Positions 44,174 to 53,265 of a stretch of DNA of 64,000 nt are shown here, one piece after another. This stretch comes from Polyangiaceae bacterium (lineage in GTDB: Bacteria; Myxococcota_A; Polyangia; Polyangiales; Polyangiaceae): assembly GCA_025353725.1 (NCBI GenBank), contig JANXOF010000037.1:310001-374000 (forward strand), read 5' to 3'. The translations under genes and the position numbers were made by a program. Position 1 is the first letter of the stretch; every line of letters begins with the position of its first letter. The notes beneath the pieces were generated by a model that did no database searches, had not been told where the DNA came from, and saw nothing but the letters and a program-made list of their open reading frames with translations.

Positions 44174-44177
44174 CGCC

Positions 44178-45443
44178 ATGGAGTCAGCGCTCATCACCTT
44201 GCGACGTGTGGAGAAGGACTACGAGTCAGGCGCGGGTACCGTGCGCGCGCTGCGCGAGGTCGATCTCGAGATTAAGCAGGGCGAGTTCGTCGCCATTGTC
44301 GGGACGAGCGGGTCCGGCAAGAGCACGCTGATGAACATTCTCGGTTGCCTCGACCGCCCGACACGGGGCGTCTACGAGCTTGGGGGATTTGATGTCGGCG
44401 CGAGGGGGAGCGACGCCCGTGCCATCCTGCGCAATCGGTTGATCGGCTTCATCTTTCAAGGGTTTAACCTTCTGCCGCGTACTACCGCGCTCGAGAACGT
44501 CGAACTGCCTCTCGTTTATCGAGGGGTTGGAACGCGAGAACGCCGTCAGTGGGCGACAGAGGCGCTGGCGGCTGTCGGGCTCGGCGATCGCGTGCATCAT
44601 ACACCAAATCAGCTTTCCGGTGGACAGCAGCAGCGTGTCGCCATCGCGCGCGCGCTTGTCACGCGGCCCCCCATGCTCCTCGCCGACGAGCCTACGGGCA
44701 ACCTGGATACGCGAACGAGCCTCGAAGTGCTCGCGCTGCTCCAGAACCTTAATCGAGAGCGAGGGATTACTATCATCCTCGTTACACACGAGCACGATAT
44801 CGCCGCGTGCGCGTCACGGGTCATCACGTTCCGCGACGGGCGGATCGTTACCGACGTTGTGCAGACGGTTCCTCTTGACGCCGCTGTTGAACTCAAGGCG
44901 CTGCCACCGCCCGACCAGGGTGGTGCTCAGGGGTCGGAGGATGCTGACCCAGCGCTCGCGGCGCGGCGTCGGCTCGGCGGACCCATCCCGGCAGTCCTTT
45001 ATGTCACGATGGCGGTTGCCGGAATCGGCGGCGTCGGTCTCGGCGTCGCTTACGCGAGCCTGGTTTTGGGCGTCCCGTCTACGTGGGTGCCCGCGGGCTT
45101 CGGCTTCGCGCTCGAGACCGTCTTCGGCGCGTGGTTCGGAGGGAAACGCTTTGGTCGACCACTGACCAGTGACCAACGAACACGGGTCGCACTTACGTAC
45201 ACGCTCCTTGCGGCGTGCGTGCTCGGACCCATGTTCGCCGTCGGAGTGCTGCCCGGAAGCAAGCCGCTGCTCAATCGACTCGCTGAACTCTCGTCGGGCG
45301 GCGTGCTTGCGGCGCTCGGCGTGACGGCGTTCGGTCTCGCCGCCGTGGCACTCGCGCGGTACCTCCTGATTTCTCTCGTTTCACCGCTCGTCGCGCCTGT
45401 TGCGGTGCCGTCAAAACCTGGAGCTGCAGGGGGTCACGCGTGA
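44178..45443 (+). CDS. MacB-type ABC ATPase with an extra C-terminal membrane domain
   Basis: ATG 44178 follows the adaptor's stop by 4 bp. Residues 1-235 are a LolD/MacB-type nucleotide-binding domain: Walker A GTSGSGKST (about 39-47), Q-loop FIFQGFNLLPRT, signature LSGGQQQRVAIARAL and Walker B MLLADEPTGNLD. Stand-alone ATPases of this class end here. This 421-residue protein adds a charged linker and four membrane helices (about 275-410): IPAVLYVTMAVAGIGGVGLG, TWVPAGFGFALETVFGAWFG, LLAACVLGPMFAVGVLP and VLAALGVTAFGLAAVALARY. They do not look like the FtsX-type permease domain, which is supplied by two separate genes downstream. The role of the extra domain is unknown. Confidence 0.88.
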   Translation: MESALITLRRVEKDYESGAGTVRALREVDLEIKQGEFVAIVGTSGSGKSTLMNILGCLDRPTRGVYELGGFDVGARGSDARAILRNRLIGFIFQGFNLLPRTTALENVELPLVYRGVGTRERRQWATEALAAVGLGDRVHHTPNQLSGGQQQRVAIARALVTRPPMLLADEPTGNLDTRTSLEVLALLQNLNRERGITIILVTHEHDIAACASRVITFRDGRIVTDVVQTVPLDAAVELKALPPPDQGGAQGSEDADPALAARRRLGGPIPAVLYVTMAVAGIGGVGLGVAYASLVLGVPSTWVPAGFGFALETVFGAWFGGKRFGRPLTSDQRTRVALTYTLLAACVLGPMFAVGVLPGSKPLLNRLAELSSGGVLAALGVTAFGLAAVALARYLLISLVSPLVAPVAVPSKPGAAGGHA

Positions 45444-46669
45444 GCGGATTTGCCCTCTTGCTCAGTGCGGTTCGCCTCGCACTGTCCGCGATTGTGCGGA
45501 ACAAGCTGCGGGCCGCGCTTACGGTGCTCGGTATCCTTATTGGCGTGACCGCGGTCGTCATCGTGACGGCCTTGGCGGGTGGCGCTTCGGAGAGCGTCGG
45601 CAGCCAGATTGACAGCTTTGGGGCGAATCTACTCTTCATTAATCCCGAGAGCGTTCAGTCTTCGGGGGCTCGCGGTAAAGTAACCGGACGGCTCACGGAA
45701 AACGACGCGAAGGCGGTCGCGCGTGAGGCTGTAAGTGTTGAGCGCGTAGCGCCGTTTCTCTCGACATCCGCGCAGGTCGTCTACGGTGACAAAAACGCAT
45801 CGACCATGGTGGCGGGCACGACCGTTCCTTACTTTCCTATTCGTCGCTTCCTCGTCAGCAAAGGTGAGGTTTGGACGGAAGCTGACGAGACGCTTAAAAC
45901 CAAAGTCTGCGTGGTGGGCACGACAGTTGCTGAAAAGCTTTTCGGGACGGACGACCCCATCGGTCGCACGATTCGCATTAATCGATCGCCGTACCGCATC
46001 GTTGGAATGCTCGAGCCCAAGGGTAATTCGCCGTTCGGCGAGGACCAAGACGACCGTATTCTCATGCCGATTGGCAGCTTCCGGGCGCGTATCGTTCACA
46101 CGGCGCCTGGGCGCGTGGATATGTTTATGGCGAGCTCCACGTCGGACCAAACCACCTCGCGCGCACAAGACCAAATTACGTCGATTCTTCGTCAGCGCCA
46201 TCGTATCGCCGAGGGAAAGGACGCTGATTTTGTTGTCAACACGCAAGCCGAATTTCGAGAAGCGCAGCGTGCCATTACGGGCGTGCTCTCAGCACTGCTA
46301 CTTTCTGTTGCCGCGGTTAGTCTAGTTGTCGGCGGTATTGGCGTGATGAACATCATGCTTGTGAGCGTCGCCGAGCGGACTCGCGAAATTGGGATTCGCC
46401 TTTCGATCGGCGCCCGCGAGCGAGATATTCTTACTCAGTTTCTCGTCGAAGCTATTGTCCTAAGCTTGGTGGGCGGATTGCTTGGCATCGTCGTCGGGTC
46501 GGGGGCAACCTACGGGCTCGGGCGCGCGCTCGGCTGGAACGCCGTGCCGAGTGCCGAGTCCGTCGGTGTCGCGGTGGCGACAAGCGCCATTATCGGCGTC
46601 ATTTTTGGGTTCTTACCCGCGCGCCGCGCTGCGAAGCTCGACCCCATCGAAGCACTGAGGCAAGAATAG
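45440..46669 (+). CDS. MacB-like ABC permease, FtsX family (first copy)
   Basis: The 409-residue inner-membrane protein has one N-terminal helix (ALTVLGILIGVTAVVIVTAL), a periplasmic MacB-type core domain (about 45-285) and three C-terminal helices within an FtsX domain (SVAAVSLVVGGIGVMNIMLV, LVEAIVLSLVGGLLGIVVG). The conserved AERTREIGIRLSIGAR coupling region and the C-terminal ARRAAKLDPIEALR are present. It overlaps the ATPase gene by 4 bp. With the next gene it forms a pair of similar permeases that may heterodimerise. Such pumps move substrates by transmitting force across the periplasm. Confidence 0.9.
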   Translation: MSGFALLLSAVRLALSAIVRNKLRAALTVLGILIGVTAVVIVTALAGGASESVGSQIDSFGANLLFINPESVQSSGARGKVTGRLTENDAKAVAREAVSVERVAPFLSTSAQVVYGDKNASTMVAGTTVPYFPIRRFLVSKGEVWTEADETLKTKVCVVGTTVAEKLFGTDDPIGRTIRINRSPYRIVGMLEPKGNSPFGEDQDDRILMPIGSFRARIVHTAPGRVDMFMASSTSDQTTSRAQDQITSILRQRHRIAEGKDADFVVNTQAEFREAQRAITGVLSALLLSVAAVSLVVGGIGVMNIMLVSVAERTREIGIRLSIGARERDILTQFLVEAIVLSLVGGLLGIVVGSGATYGLGRALGWNAVPSAESVGVAVATSAIIGVIFGFLPARRAAKLDPIEALRQE

Positions 46670-46671
46670 CG

Positions 46672-47901
46672 ATGCTTGGCGCGTTTCTCACCGGGGCTCG
46701 GCTCGCCATCCGGTCGATTGTGCGGAGCACGCTTCGCGCGTCGCTCACGATCCTTGGCATTCTGATTGGGGTGGCTGCGGTCGTCACGGTGACAGCCCTC
46801 GGTGCCGGCGCGCGTGACCAGGTGTCGGACCAAATTCAAGGTATGGGGTCCAACGTCATTATGGTCGCGCCGCAGAGCGCAGCTGCTTCCGGCGCTCGCG
46901 GTGCGCTTGGTGCGGGCGCACGTCTTACGGAAGATGACGGAAAGTCGATCGTCCGCGAGGCGGTGAGCGTCGCCGCTGTCGCGCCTGCATTGCGCGCTCG
47001 TGCTCAATTCGTCGCTGGCGAGCGAAATTGGTCAGCGCAGGTGATTGGCTCCAATCGTTCATTCTTTACGGTTCGCAACTGGGGCGTGCGAAGCGGCGCA
47101 GAGTGGGATGACCACGACGAAGCGACGAAATCGAAGGTGTGCCTCCTTGGCTCGACAGTGGCGACCAAGCTTTTCGGTGATCAAGACCCCGTGGGCCGCA
47201 CCGTGCGCACGGGCCGTTATACGTTTCGCGTCCTTGGGGTCCTCGAGTCGAAAGGTGAAGCGCCATTTGGCGGTGACCAAGACAACATGGTTCTCATGCC
47301 CATCGGAACGATGCGCGGCCGTATCATGAGAACGGCTCCGGGCTTTGCCGGTGTGCTCCTGACTTCGGCTACGTCGGCAGACACGACGCAGCGGGCAGTG
47401 AAGCAAATCGAAAGCATCCTTCGTCAGCGCCATCGTATCGCCGAAGATCGCGAGCCCGATTTTTGGATTCGTACGCAGCAAGAGTTTCAGGCGACGCAAG
47501 GCGCTATCTACTCCTTGCTCACGGTGCTCCTTGTCTGCGTAGCGGCGGTAAGCCTTATCGTCGGCGGTATCGGCGTGATGAACATCATGCTTGTGAGTGT
47601 CACGGAGCGGACCCGCGAGATAGGGATTCGTATGGCGATCGGCGCCCGCGCTGCCGACATCATGATGCAGTTTCTGGTCGAGGCTGTCGTGCTTGCGTTG
47701 ATCGGAGGGGTTGCGGGGGCATTGACTGGCATCGCCGCTATCGCTGTCCTCGGTGGAACATTAGGCTGGCCCATGAAACTCGACCCCATCGCGCTTGGCG
47801 TCGCGGTAGCCACCAGCGCCGCGACCGGGATTGCTTTCGGGTTCTTTCCGGCTCGTCGTGCGGCGAAGCTAGACCCGATCGTCGCGCTTCGACACGAGTG
47901 A
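46672..47901 (+). CDS. MacB-like ABC permease, FtsX family (second copy)
   Basis: This protein has the same length (409) and layout as the preceding permease, beginning 2 bp after its stop. Shared segments include ILIGVAAVVTVTALGAGAR, SILRQRHRIAEDREPDFW, IVGGIGVMNIMLVSVTERTR and AKLDPIVALRHE. The two genes share long stretches of nearly identical DNA around the SILRQRHRIAE region, so they arose by tandem duplication. Differences concentrate in the periplasmic core (about 60-250), consistent with subunit specialisation. The operon is adaptor, ATPase, permease A, permease B; no outer-membrane factor is included. Confidence 0.9.
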   Translation: MLGAFLTGARLAIRSIVRSTLRASLTILGILIGVAAVVTVTALGAGARDQVSDQIQGMGSNVIMVAPQSAAASGARGALGAGARLTEDDGKSIVREAVSVAAVAPALRARAQFVAGERNWSAQVIGSNRSFFTVRNWGVRSGAEWDDHDEATKSKVCLLGSTVATKLFGDQDPVGRTVRTGRYTFRVLGVLESKGEAPFGGDQDNMVLMPIGTMRGRIMRTAPGFAGVLLTSATSADTTQRAVKQIESILRQRHRIAEDREPDFWIRTQQEFQATQGAIYSLLTVLLVCVAAVSLIVGGIGVMNIMLVSVTERTREIGIRMAIGARAADIMMQFLVEAVVLALIGGVAGALTGIAAIAVLGGTLGWPMKLDPIALGVAVATSAATGIAFGFFPARRAAKLDPIVALRHE

Positions 47902-48058
47902 GACACGTCGCTCGTCCGTTCAGCACGTCGAAAACTGCGCCGCGTGAGCCCGCGTGACCGCACCTACCGCAATCACTCGATGACTGGAAACGCTCGGGAT
48001 GGCTCCGACTTTATCTGTGGGCGAACCGGTCGTGATGGTCTTCGGCTAACGTCTCGCT

Positions 48059-49093
48059 ATGCCGCGCGTGTTACATATCTCTGCGACGAACCCCGAGCCC
48101 GAGCGGATAGCTGAGGCCGCGGCGGTCCTTACGGCTGGCGGCCTCGTAGCCTTTCCGACGGAAACCGTTTACGGCCTTGGCGCGCGTGGGCTTCGTTCGG
48201 CGGATGTCCTTCGGATCTTCGAGGCAAAGGGGCGACCGCACGGGCACCCGCTTATTCTTCACGTGGAAAATGAGGCTATGGCGAAAGGGCACGCGAGCGT
48301 GTGGTCAGAAACGGCCGCGACGCTTGCACGCGCGTTTTGGCCTGGACCGCTCACGCTCGTTGTTGAGCGCGCGGCGCACGTTCCTCTCGAGGTGACGGGC
48401 GGACTTGGGACGGTCGGCTTGCGCGCGCCGCGTCATCCTGTCGCGATGGCGTTGATCCGAGCGGTCGGCGAACCGCTGGCCGCCCCGAGCGCGAACGCAC
48501 ACACGCACGTTTCGCCGACGACGGCGGCGCACGTTGTGCGGTCGCTCGGCGACCGCGTGGACCTCGTCATCGATGCGGGACCCTGCGCACACGGCATTGA
48601 ATCGACCGTCATCGACGTCGCCCGCGAGTTACCGCGCGTTCTCCGCGCCGGTGCGACAAGCCTCGACGCACTTCGCCATGTCGTACCTGGCGTGAGCTAT
48701 GGCGCAATGACTGTCTCAGGAGACGGCGCGCGTGCCTCCCCGGGCCTTGCGTCGAAGCATTATGCTCCGCATACGCGGGTCACTGTAGGACCCCGTGAAG
48801 CTGGGTTTATTGAATGTATTCGTGTAGTTGCGGGGCCTTCGGCGCGGATTGGTGTCATCGCCTGGAGTGACGAGGCAAAACGCGCGGTCGATGCGGCACT
48901 GAAAGCCAAAGCGCTCACGCTCGCGACGTTTGCGCGCCTACCGAACACCGCCGAAGGCTACGGCCCTGAGATCTTCGCGGCACTGCACGACGCGGACGAT
49001 GCCAAGCTGGATGTACTCATCGTCGAGGACGTGCCGAGTGACCCTGCTTGGTGGGCCATCCAAGATCGCCTGCGTCGGGCTGCCGAGACGTAG
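48059..49093 (+). CDS. L-threonylcarbamoyladenylate synthase (TsaC/Sua5 family)
   Basis: The 344-residue enzyme makes threonylcarbamoyl-AMP from threonine, bicarbonate and ATP for the tRNA t6A37 modification. The YrdC fold is clear: GGLVAFPTETVYGLGARG (about 28-45), KGRPHGHPLILHV, FWPGPLTLVVE and APSANAHTHVSPTTAAHV. The C-terminal third (about 220-344) is the Sua5-specific domain (SPGLASKHYAPHTRV), which separates this long form from TsaC. It is 157 bp after the permease operon and the first gene of a plus-strand run, but is probably unrelated in function to the catabolic genes that follow. Confidence 0.92.
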   Translation: MPRVLHISATNPEPERIAEAAAVLTAGGLVAFPTETVYGLGARGLRSADVLRIFEAKGRPHGHPLILHVENEAMAKGHASVWSETAATLARAFWPGPLTLVVERAAHVPLEVTGGLGTVGLRAPRHPVAMALIRAVGEPLAAPSANAHTHVSPTTAAHVVRSLGDRVDLVIDAGPCAHGIESTVIDVARELPRVLRAGATSLDALRHVVPGVSYGAMTVSGDGARASPGLASKHYAPHTRVTVGPREAGFIECIRVVAGPSARIGVIAWSDEAKRAVDAALKAKALTLATFARLPNTAEGYGPEIFAALHDADDAKLDVLIVEDVPSDPAWWAIQDRLRRAAET

Positions 49094-49164
49094 CCGGCGT
49101 ATTGCACCGCGGGCTTTACCTGTCGAAGGTTCGCGCTTAACGTCGCGCGCGTCGGAGGCGGTTC

Positions 49165-49575
49165 ATGGATCACAGAGTCATTCATCCTTCTCACTTTCCG
49201 AGGTCGCGCGGCTACGCGAACGGCATTCTTGCCGAGATCCCGGGTGGCCGTCCGTTGCATATTTCGGGTCAGATCGCGTGGGACAAGGACGCTCGCATCG
49301 TCAGCCCCGACTTCGCAGTCCAGTTCCTCCAGGCACTAGACAACGTCATTGACGTTGTGCGCGAGGCCGGCGGAGCCACAAGGCACATTGTCAAACTCGT
49401 GACCTACGTAACGGATCTCGAGGCCTATCGTGCGTCCACCGGCGCTATCGGCGAGGGATGGCGCGAGCGCCTTGGAACCTACTATCCGGCGATGAGTCTC
49501 GTGAAAGTAGCGGGGCTTCTCGAGCCCGGCGCGCTTGTCGAGATTGAAGGCGTTGCGATTTTGCCGGCCGTATAA
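49165..49575 (+). CDS. Rid (YjgF/YER057c/UK114) family protein lacking the usual active-site arginine
   Basis: The 136-residue protein has the trimeric Rid fold signatures LHISGQIAWDKDARIV (about 31-46), FLQALDNVIDVVREAGG and LVEIEGVAILPAV near the end. RidA hydrolyses reactive enamine/imine intermediates with an Arg (E. coli Arg105, in a PAR motif). Here the aligned position reads YYPAMSL, with Met110, so it belongs to an Arg-less Rid subgroup. It is 2 bp from a crotonase gene and 3 bp from coupled transcription into the acyl-CoA genes. Related Rid genes are known to me beside 2-aminobenzoyl-CoA genes, suggesting a catabolic role here. Confidence 0.85.
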   Translation: MDHRVIHPSHFPRSRGYANGILAEIPGGRPLHISGQIAWDKDARIVSPDFAVQFLQALDNVIDVVREAGGATRHIVKLVTYVTDLEAYRASTGAIGEGWRERLGTYYPAMSLVKVAGLLEPGALVEIEGVAILPAV

Positions 49576-49577
49576 CG

Positions 49578-50453
49578 ATGGCGCGCCCCCCCATCGCTCC
49601 CAAGACGTTTGACTTCGCGCTTTCTACTTTTGGTGTGGCGGAAATCACGCTTCGTCGTCCAGAGACTCTAAATTCGCTGACCTTCGAGATTTACGAAGAG
49701 CTGCGCGACACGTTTGCCGCGCTCGACCATGATGCCGCGGTCCGCGCCGTCGTCATTACGGGAGAAGGCCGGGCATTTTGCTCCGGAGGTGACGTAGACA
49801 CGATTATCGGCGAGCTGTTCGCTCGCGACATGGAAGGGCTCGTCGCGTTCACGCGCGTGACCGGCTCACTTATCCGAAACATGCGAGCGCTGCGCCGCCC
49901 TGTCGTGGCTGCGGTCAACGGCCTTGCCGTCGGCGCCGGGGCCGTTCTTGCGCTCGCTTGTGATTTTCGCGTGGTGAGCTCCTCGGCGAAATTCGGATTC
50001 ATCTTCCCGCGCGTGGGGCTCTGCGGAGCCGACATGGGAGCAACGTACTTGCTACCGCGCGTCGTGGGGCTTGCGCGCGCAAGCGAGCTTCTCTTCCTCG
50101 GAGACGTTATCGACTCTGACGAAGCCTACCGAATCGGCCTTGCCAACAAAGTCGTTTCGCCCGAAACGTGCGTCCAGGAAGCGCGCGCGCTCGCGGAGCG
50201 ACTTGCTTCGGGACCCGCCTTCGCGCACGCGATGACGAAGCAAATGCTTGAATCGGAGCACACCATGACGCTCGATCAAGCGATCGAAGCCGAGGCGCAG
50301 GCACAAGCCCTGTGCATGCAGCATTCGGACTTTCGGGTCGCGTATGACGCATGGAAAGAAAAAGCACCCTGTACATTCAAGGGGGCAGGCCGTCCGTTCC
50401 TCAAGACGCCGCCTGAAGGTTTAGCACTCAGCTCCTCGACTGCGAAGGTTTAA
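49578..50453 (+). CDS. Crotonase (enoyl-CoA hydratase) family protein with atypical active site
   Basis: The 291-residue protein has the crotonase fold: AVVITGEGRAFCSGGDVD (about 57-73), the oxyanion region VAAVNGLAVGAGAVLALACD and FPRVGLCGADMGATYLLPR. In rat enoyl-CoA hydratase the catalytic glutamates are 144 and 164; the aligned positions here are Val123 and Arg145, so it is unlikely to be a normal hydratase. Asp152 lies in the active-site loop and could act instead. The chain is part of an operon with Rid and acyl-CoA dehydrogenase genes and probably acts on an aryl- or ring-derived CoA thioester. ATG 50454 of the next gene follows its stop with no gap. Confidence 0.86.
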   Translation: MARPPIAPKTFDFALSTFGVAEITLRRPETLNSLTFEIYEELRDTFAALDHDAAVRAVVITGEGRAFCSGGDVDTIIGELFARDMEGLVAFTRVTGSLIRNMRALRRPVVAAVNGLAVGAGAVLALACDFRVVSSSAKFGFIFPRVGLCGADMGATYLLPRVVGLARASELLFLGDVIDSDEAYRIGLANKVVSPETCVQEARALAERLASGPAFAHAMTKQMLESEHTMTLDQAIEAEAQAQALCMQHSDFRVAYDAWKEKAPCTFKGAGRPFLKTPPEGLALSSSTAKV

Positions 50454-51665
50454 ATGGTTCACCCGCATACGCCCGCATCCTGGTCGGCGCTGCCGATGTT
50501 TTTCAATGATTCCCACCGCGACCTCGGAGCGCTGTGTAGTCGCGTTCTGACAGATGGCGACGTAGCCTTGCACGAGCCCGCGCGAGTTATTCCTCGCCTA
50601 GCAGAACTCGGGCTTCTCAGGGTTTTGGTTCCCGACAGCTACGTTAGTCTCACTCGCAAGCCTGTTGCACCTCGTATCGATGTTCGCGCGCTTTCGATCG
50701 CACGCGAATCACTTGCCTACGTATCTCCGCTCGCAGATTCAATTTTCGCAGTGCAAGGGCTTGGGTCCTACCCCCTTCTTCTTGCAGGCGAAGCCGTCCA
50801 ACGTAGGGCGTTTCTTGACGAGGTCGTGCGAGGTTCGCGCGTTTGCGCGTTCGCGCTTACGGAGCCTGAGGCGGGCACCGACGTGGCATCGTTACGCACG
50901 ACGGCGTTCCGCGATGGCGAAGCGTGGGTGCTCGACGGTGAAAAAGTCTACATCTCAAACGTCGGGATTGCCGATTCCTATATCGTTTTCGCCAATGCTG
51001 CCCCCGAAAAAGGTAAGAAGGGAATTACGGCTTTCCTTGTCGACGCGAAAACGGAAGGCCTCACCACCGAACCTATTGCGATGAGCGTAGATCACCCGCT
51101 CGGGCGCATTCGAATGGATGGATGCCGCGTGCCTGGAAGTAGCCTTGTCGGTGAGGTCGGACACGGACTTCGCCTTGCGCTTGGTACACTCGATATGTTT
51201 CGCACCTCTGTGGGGGCCGCAGCAGTTGGTATGGCTCGTCGTGCGCTTGATGAGGCCTTGGCGCGTACAAAAACGCGCGTCCAGTTTGGCAAGCCCCTCG
51301 CAGAATTCCAGCTTACGCAGGCGGCACTTGCAGACATGGCGACGGAGCTCGATGCTTCGCGGTTACTTGTCTATCGTGCAGCTTGGGAGAAAGATCAGCC
51401 CGGTGCGGAGACCGACGCTGCACGACGAGCGAGTGCTGTCAGCGTCGCCATGGCAAAGATGTACGCGACCGAGGCCGCGCAGCGGATTATTGATCGCGCG
51501 GTGCAGCTTTTTGGCGGCCTCGGCGTTACCGATCGATGCATCGTTGATAGGCTTTACCGAGAGATTCGCCCACTCAGGATTTATGAGGGCACGACCGAGA
51601 TTCAAAAACTTATTATCGGTGCAGCGCTCGTTGCTCCCGCGGTATTGGCGACCTCACGCGACTGA
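50454..51665 (+). CDS. Acyl-CoA dehydrogenase family flavoprotein
   Basis: The 403-residue FAD enzyme oxidises an acyl-CoA between alpha and beta carbons. Flavin and substrate motifs are [20 protein letters not shown] (about 131-150), [44 protein letters not shown] and YEGTTEIQ with the catalytic Glu at about 378. The N-terminal helical part is a little short. Its start immediately follows the crotonase stop, so expression is coupled. It may oxidise a reduced or ring-opened intermediate of the aromatic pathway suggested by the neighbouring ligase. Electron acceptors such as ETF are not in the window. Confidence 0.93.
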   Translation: MVHPHTPASWSALPMFFNDSHRDLGALCSRVLTDGDVALHEPARVIPRLAELGLLRVLVPDSYVSLTRKPVAPRIDVRALSIARESLAYVSPLADSIFAVQGLGSYPLLLAGEAVQRRAFLDEVVRGSRVCAFALTEPEAGTDVASLRTTAFRDGEAWVLDGEKVYISNVGIADSYIVFANAAPEKGKKGITAFLVDAKTEGLTTEPIAMSVDHPLGRIRMDGCRVPGSSLVGEVGHGLRLALGTLDMFRTSVGAAAVGMARRALDEALARTKTRVQFGKPLAEFQLTQAALADMATELDASRLLVYRAAWEKDQPGAETDAARRASAVSVAMAKMYATEAAQRIIDRAVQLFGGLGVTDRCIVDRLYREIRPLRIYEGTTEIQKLIIGAALVAPAVLATSRD

Positions 51666-51894
51666 AGTGCGACCCTACCGTGGTGGTAAAGGGATCCATG
51701 GTTACTCGTTTCCAGCCGTCGTGAACGAGCCGTCTCCGGGTGATGCGCGAAAGGTGCGAGTTTGCGCGGGCGAGTTTGGTTTCGCGGCTTCGTCCGATGT
51801 TATCGGGGACCTCGGTTTGCGCCTACACGTCATGCTTTGTCGCGCGTATTTCTCGGGGTGAATCGGTGCGATTGGTGCAGCTAACCTTGGTCCT

Positions 51895-53232
51895 ATGGGA
51901 TCCAACTTGGTTCGCTCGCGCGCTTCGGTATCGTTCGTTCTTGTCGCCGCAGGTGCACTGACCGTCGCTGTCTTCGCGGCGTGTTCGAGTGCGACGGAGG
52001 TTACGCCCGACGAGGCGCTCGTTCTCACCGCTACTCCCACCGACGGAAAAAAATCGGGTGATGAGACCGACGTCGATTGCGGGGGGACACGCGCCGCCAA
52101 GTGCGCCGACGGGAAAAAGTGCTCGGTTGGAGGCGATTGCGCGAACGCCGTCTGCGCAGCCGGTACGTGTACTTTGCCCTCACCGACAGATGGCGCCAAG
52201 AATGCCGACGAGACTGATGTCGACTGCGGCGGAACAAAGGCTCCAAAGTGCCCACCGACGAAAGGCTGCTCGACGAATGGCGATTGCGCCTCTGACGCCT
52301 GCTCCTATGACAAGAAGTGCGTCACGGCGAAGGGGTGTACGGCTCACTTCGGCGGTGACACGTGCGGTGCTGGAGAAGCCGGCGCACCCGACGAAAAGCA
52401 TGAAAGCTGCTGCACGGTGATAGACATCGCGGAACAAGGTGCGCCCGGCGGCGGTTTCAAGATGGATAAGTACCATGTCACCGCTGGCCGAATGCGCGCC
52501 TTCGCGGAGCGGTACCAAGGCAACTTAAAAACGTGGGCGTCGGAAAAGCCAAAGGGATGGGATGAGTCTCTCACCGATTCGTTGCCAGAGACGATGGAAG
52601 ACGTGAATGCGCTGCTCGGTCCGAACGGTAAGAGAGGCTGTAGTGTGAAGGAGCAAGGCGGAAGAACATTTTTTCAGGCTCCTGTCGGCGGCGATTCGGC
52701 GGAAAGGTCCGATTTTTCCAAAGATGTCCTCGACGAGAAAGCCCTCAATTGCGTGCCGTGGAATCTGGCTGCCGCCGTCTGCTCGTTCGATGGCGGTCAC
52801 CTTGCTAGTTCCGCAGAGATTCAATGGGTCTTCAGAAATGGCTCGAAGAAAACGAACTACCCATGGCAGTTCGCCGACACCACCCCCTACAACCCAGCTA
52901 TGCAGGATGAGCGCGTCGTGCATATGTTCAGCTATGCGACGCCCAATCCGCCGAATGATATGCGCCTTGTGGGCAGTGGGGACAGCGCCTACCCCCTCGA
53001 CCACGCGTTCTATATAGCGCGGCCGGGTAGCCGTCCGAAAGGCGCAAATGTGCACGGTATCCAGGACGCGGCGGGCAACTTGATGCCGTGGGTGCGCGAC
53101 AAAGACCGCGCCTTCTCGTGGACGCAGTCGTGGGAAAAGCACGAAAAGAAGCCGACAACGTCAAACTGGGTGGACCAGGCGCCAGAGACGCCGGACGGGT
53201 ACTACGGCATCGGCGTGCGTTGCACTTACTGA
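51895..53232 (+). CDS. Lipoprotein with DVDCGG repeats and SUMF1/FGE-like domain
   Basis: The 445-residue protein starts with a signal peptide and lipobox (FAACSS, Cys near 30). Two 45-residue repeats (about 50-95 and 98-140) each contain DETDVDCGG and a run of paired Cys, a motif often seen in myxobacterial surface proteins. From about 175 it matches the formylglycine-generating-enzyme-like (SUMF1) fold: KMDKYHVTAGRMRAFAE, LNCVPWNLAAAVCSFDGGHL, SAEIQWVFRNGSKKTNYPW, GNLMPWV and GVRCTY at the end. I do not see the paired catalytic Cys arrangement of true FGE, so it may bind rather than modify. It separates the two halves of the aryl-CoA cluster. Confidence 0.78.
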   Translation: MGSNLVRSRASVSFVLVAAGALTVAVFAACSSATEVTPDEALVLTATPTDGKKSGDETDVDCGGTRAAKCADGKKCSVGGDCANAVCAAGTCTLPSPTDGAKNADETDVDCGGTKAPKCPPTKGCSTNGDCASDACSYDKKCVTAKGCTAHFGGDTCGAGEAGAPDEKHESCCTVIDIAEQGAPGGGFKMDKYHVTAGRMRAFAERYQGNLKTWASEKPKGWDESLTDSLPETMEDVNALLGPNGKRGCSVKEQGGRTFFQAPVGGDSAERSDFSKDVLDEKALNCVPWNLAAAVCSFDGGHLASSAEIQWVFRNGSKKTNYPWQFADTTPYNPAMQDERVVHMFSYATPNPPNDMRLVGSGDSAYPLDHAFYIARPGSRPKGANVHGIQDAAGNLMPWVRDKDRAFSWTQSWEKHEKKPTTSNWVDQAPETPDGYYGIGVRCTY

Positions 53233-53265
53233 CAGGGAGAACGCTTTCCAGGTAAAACACGTGGC

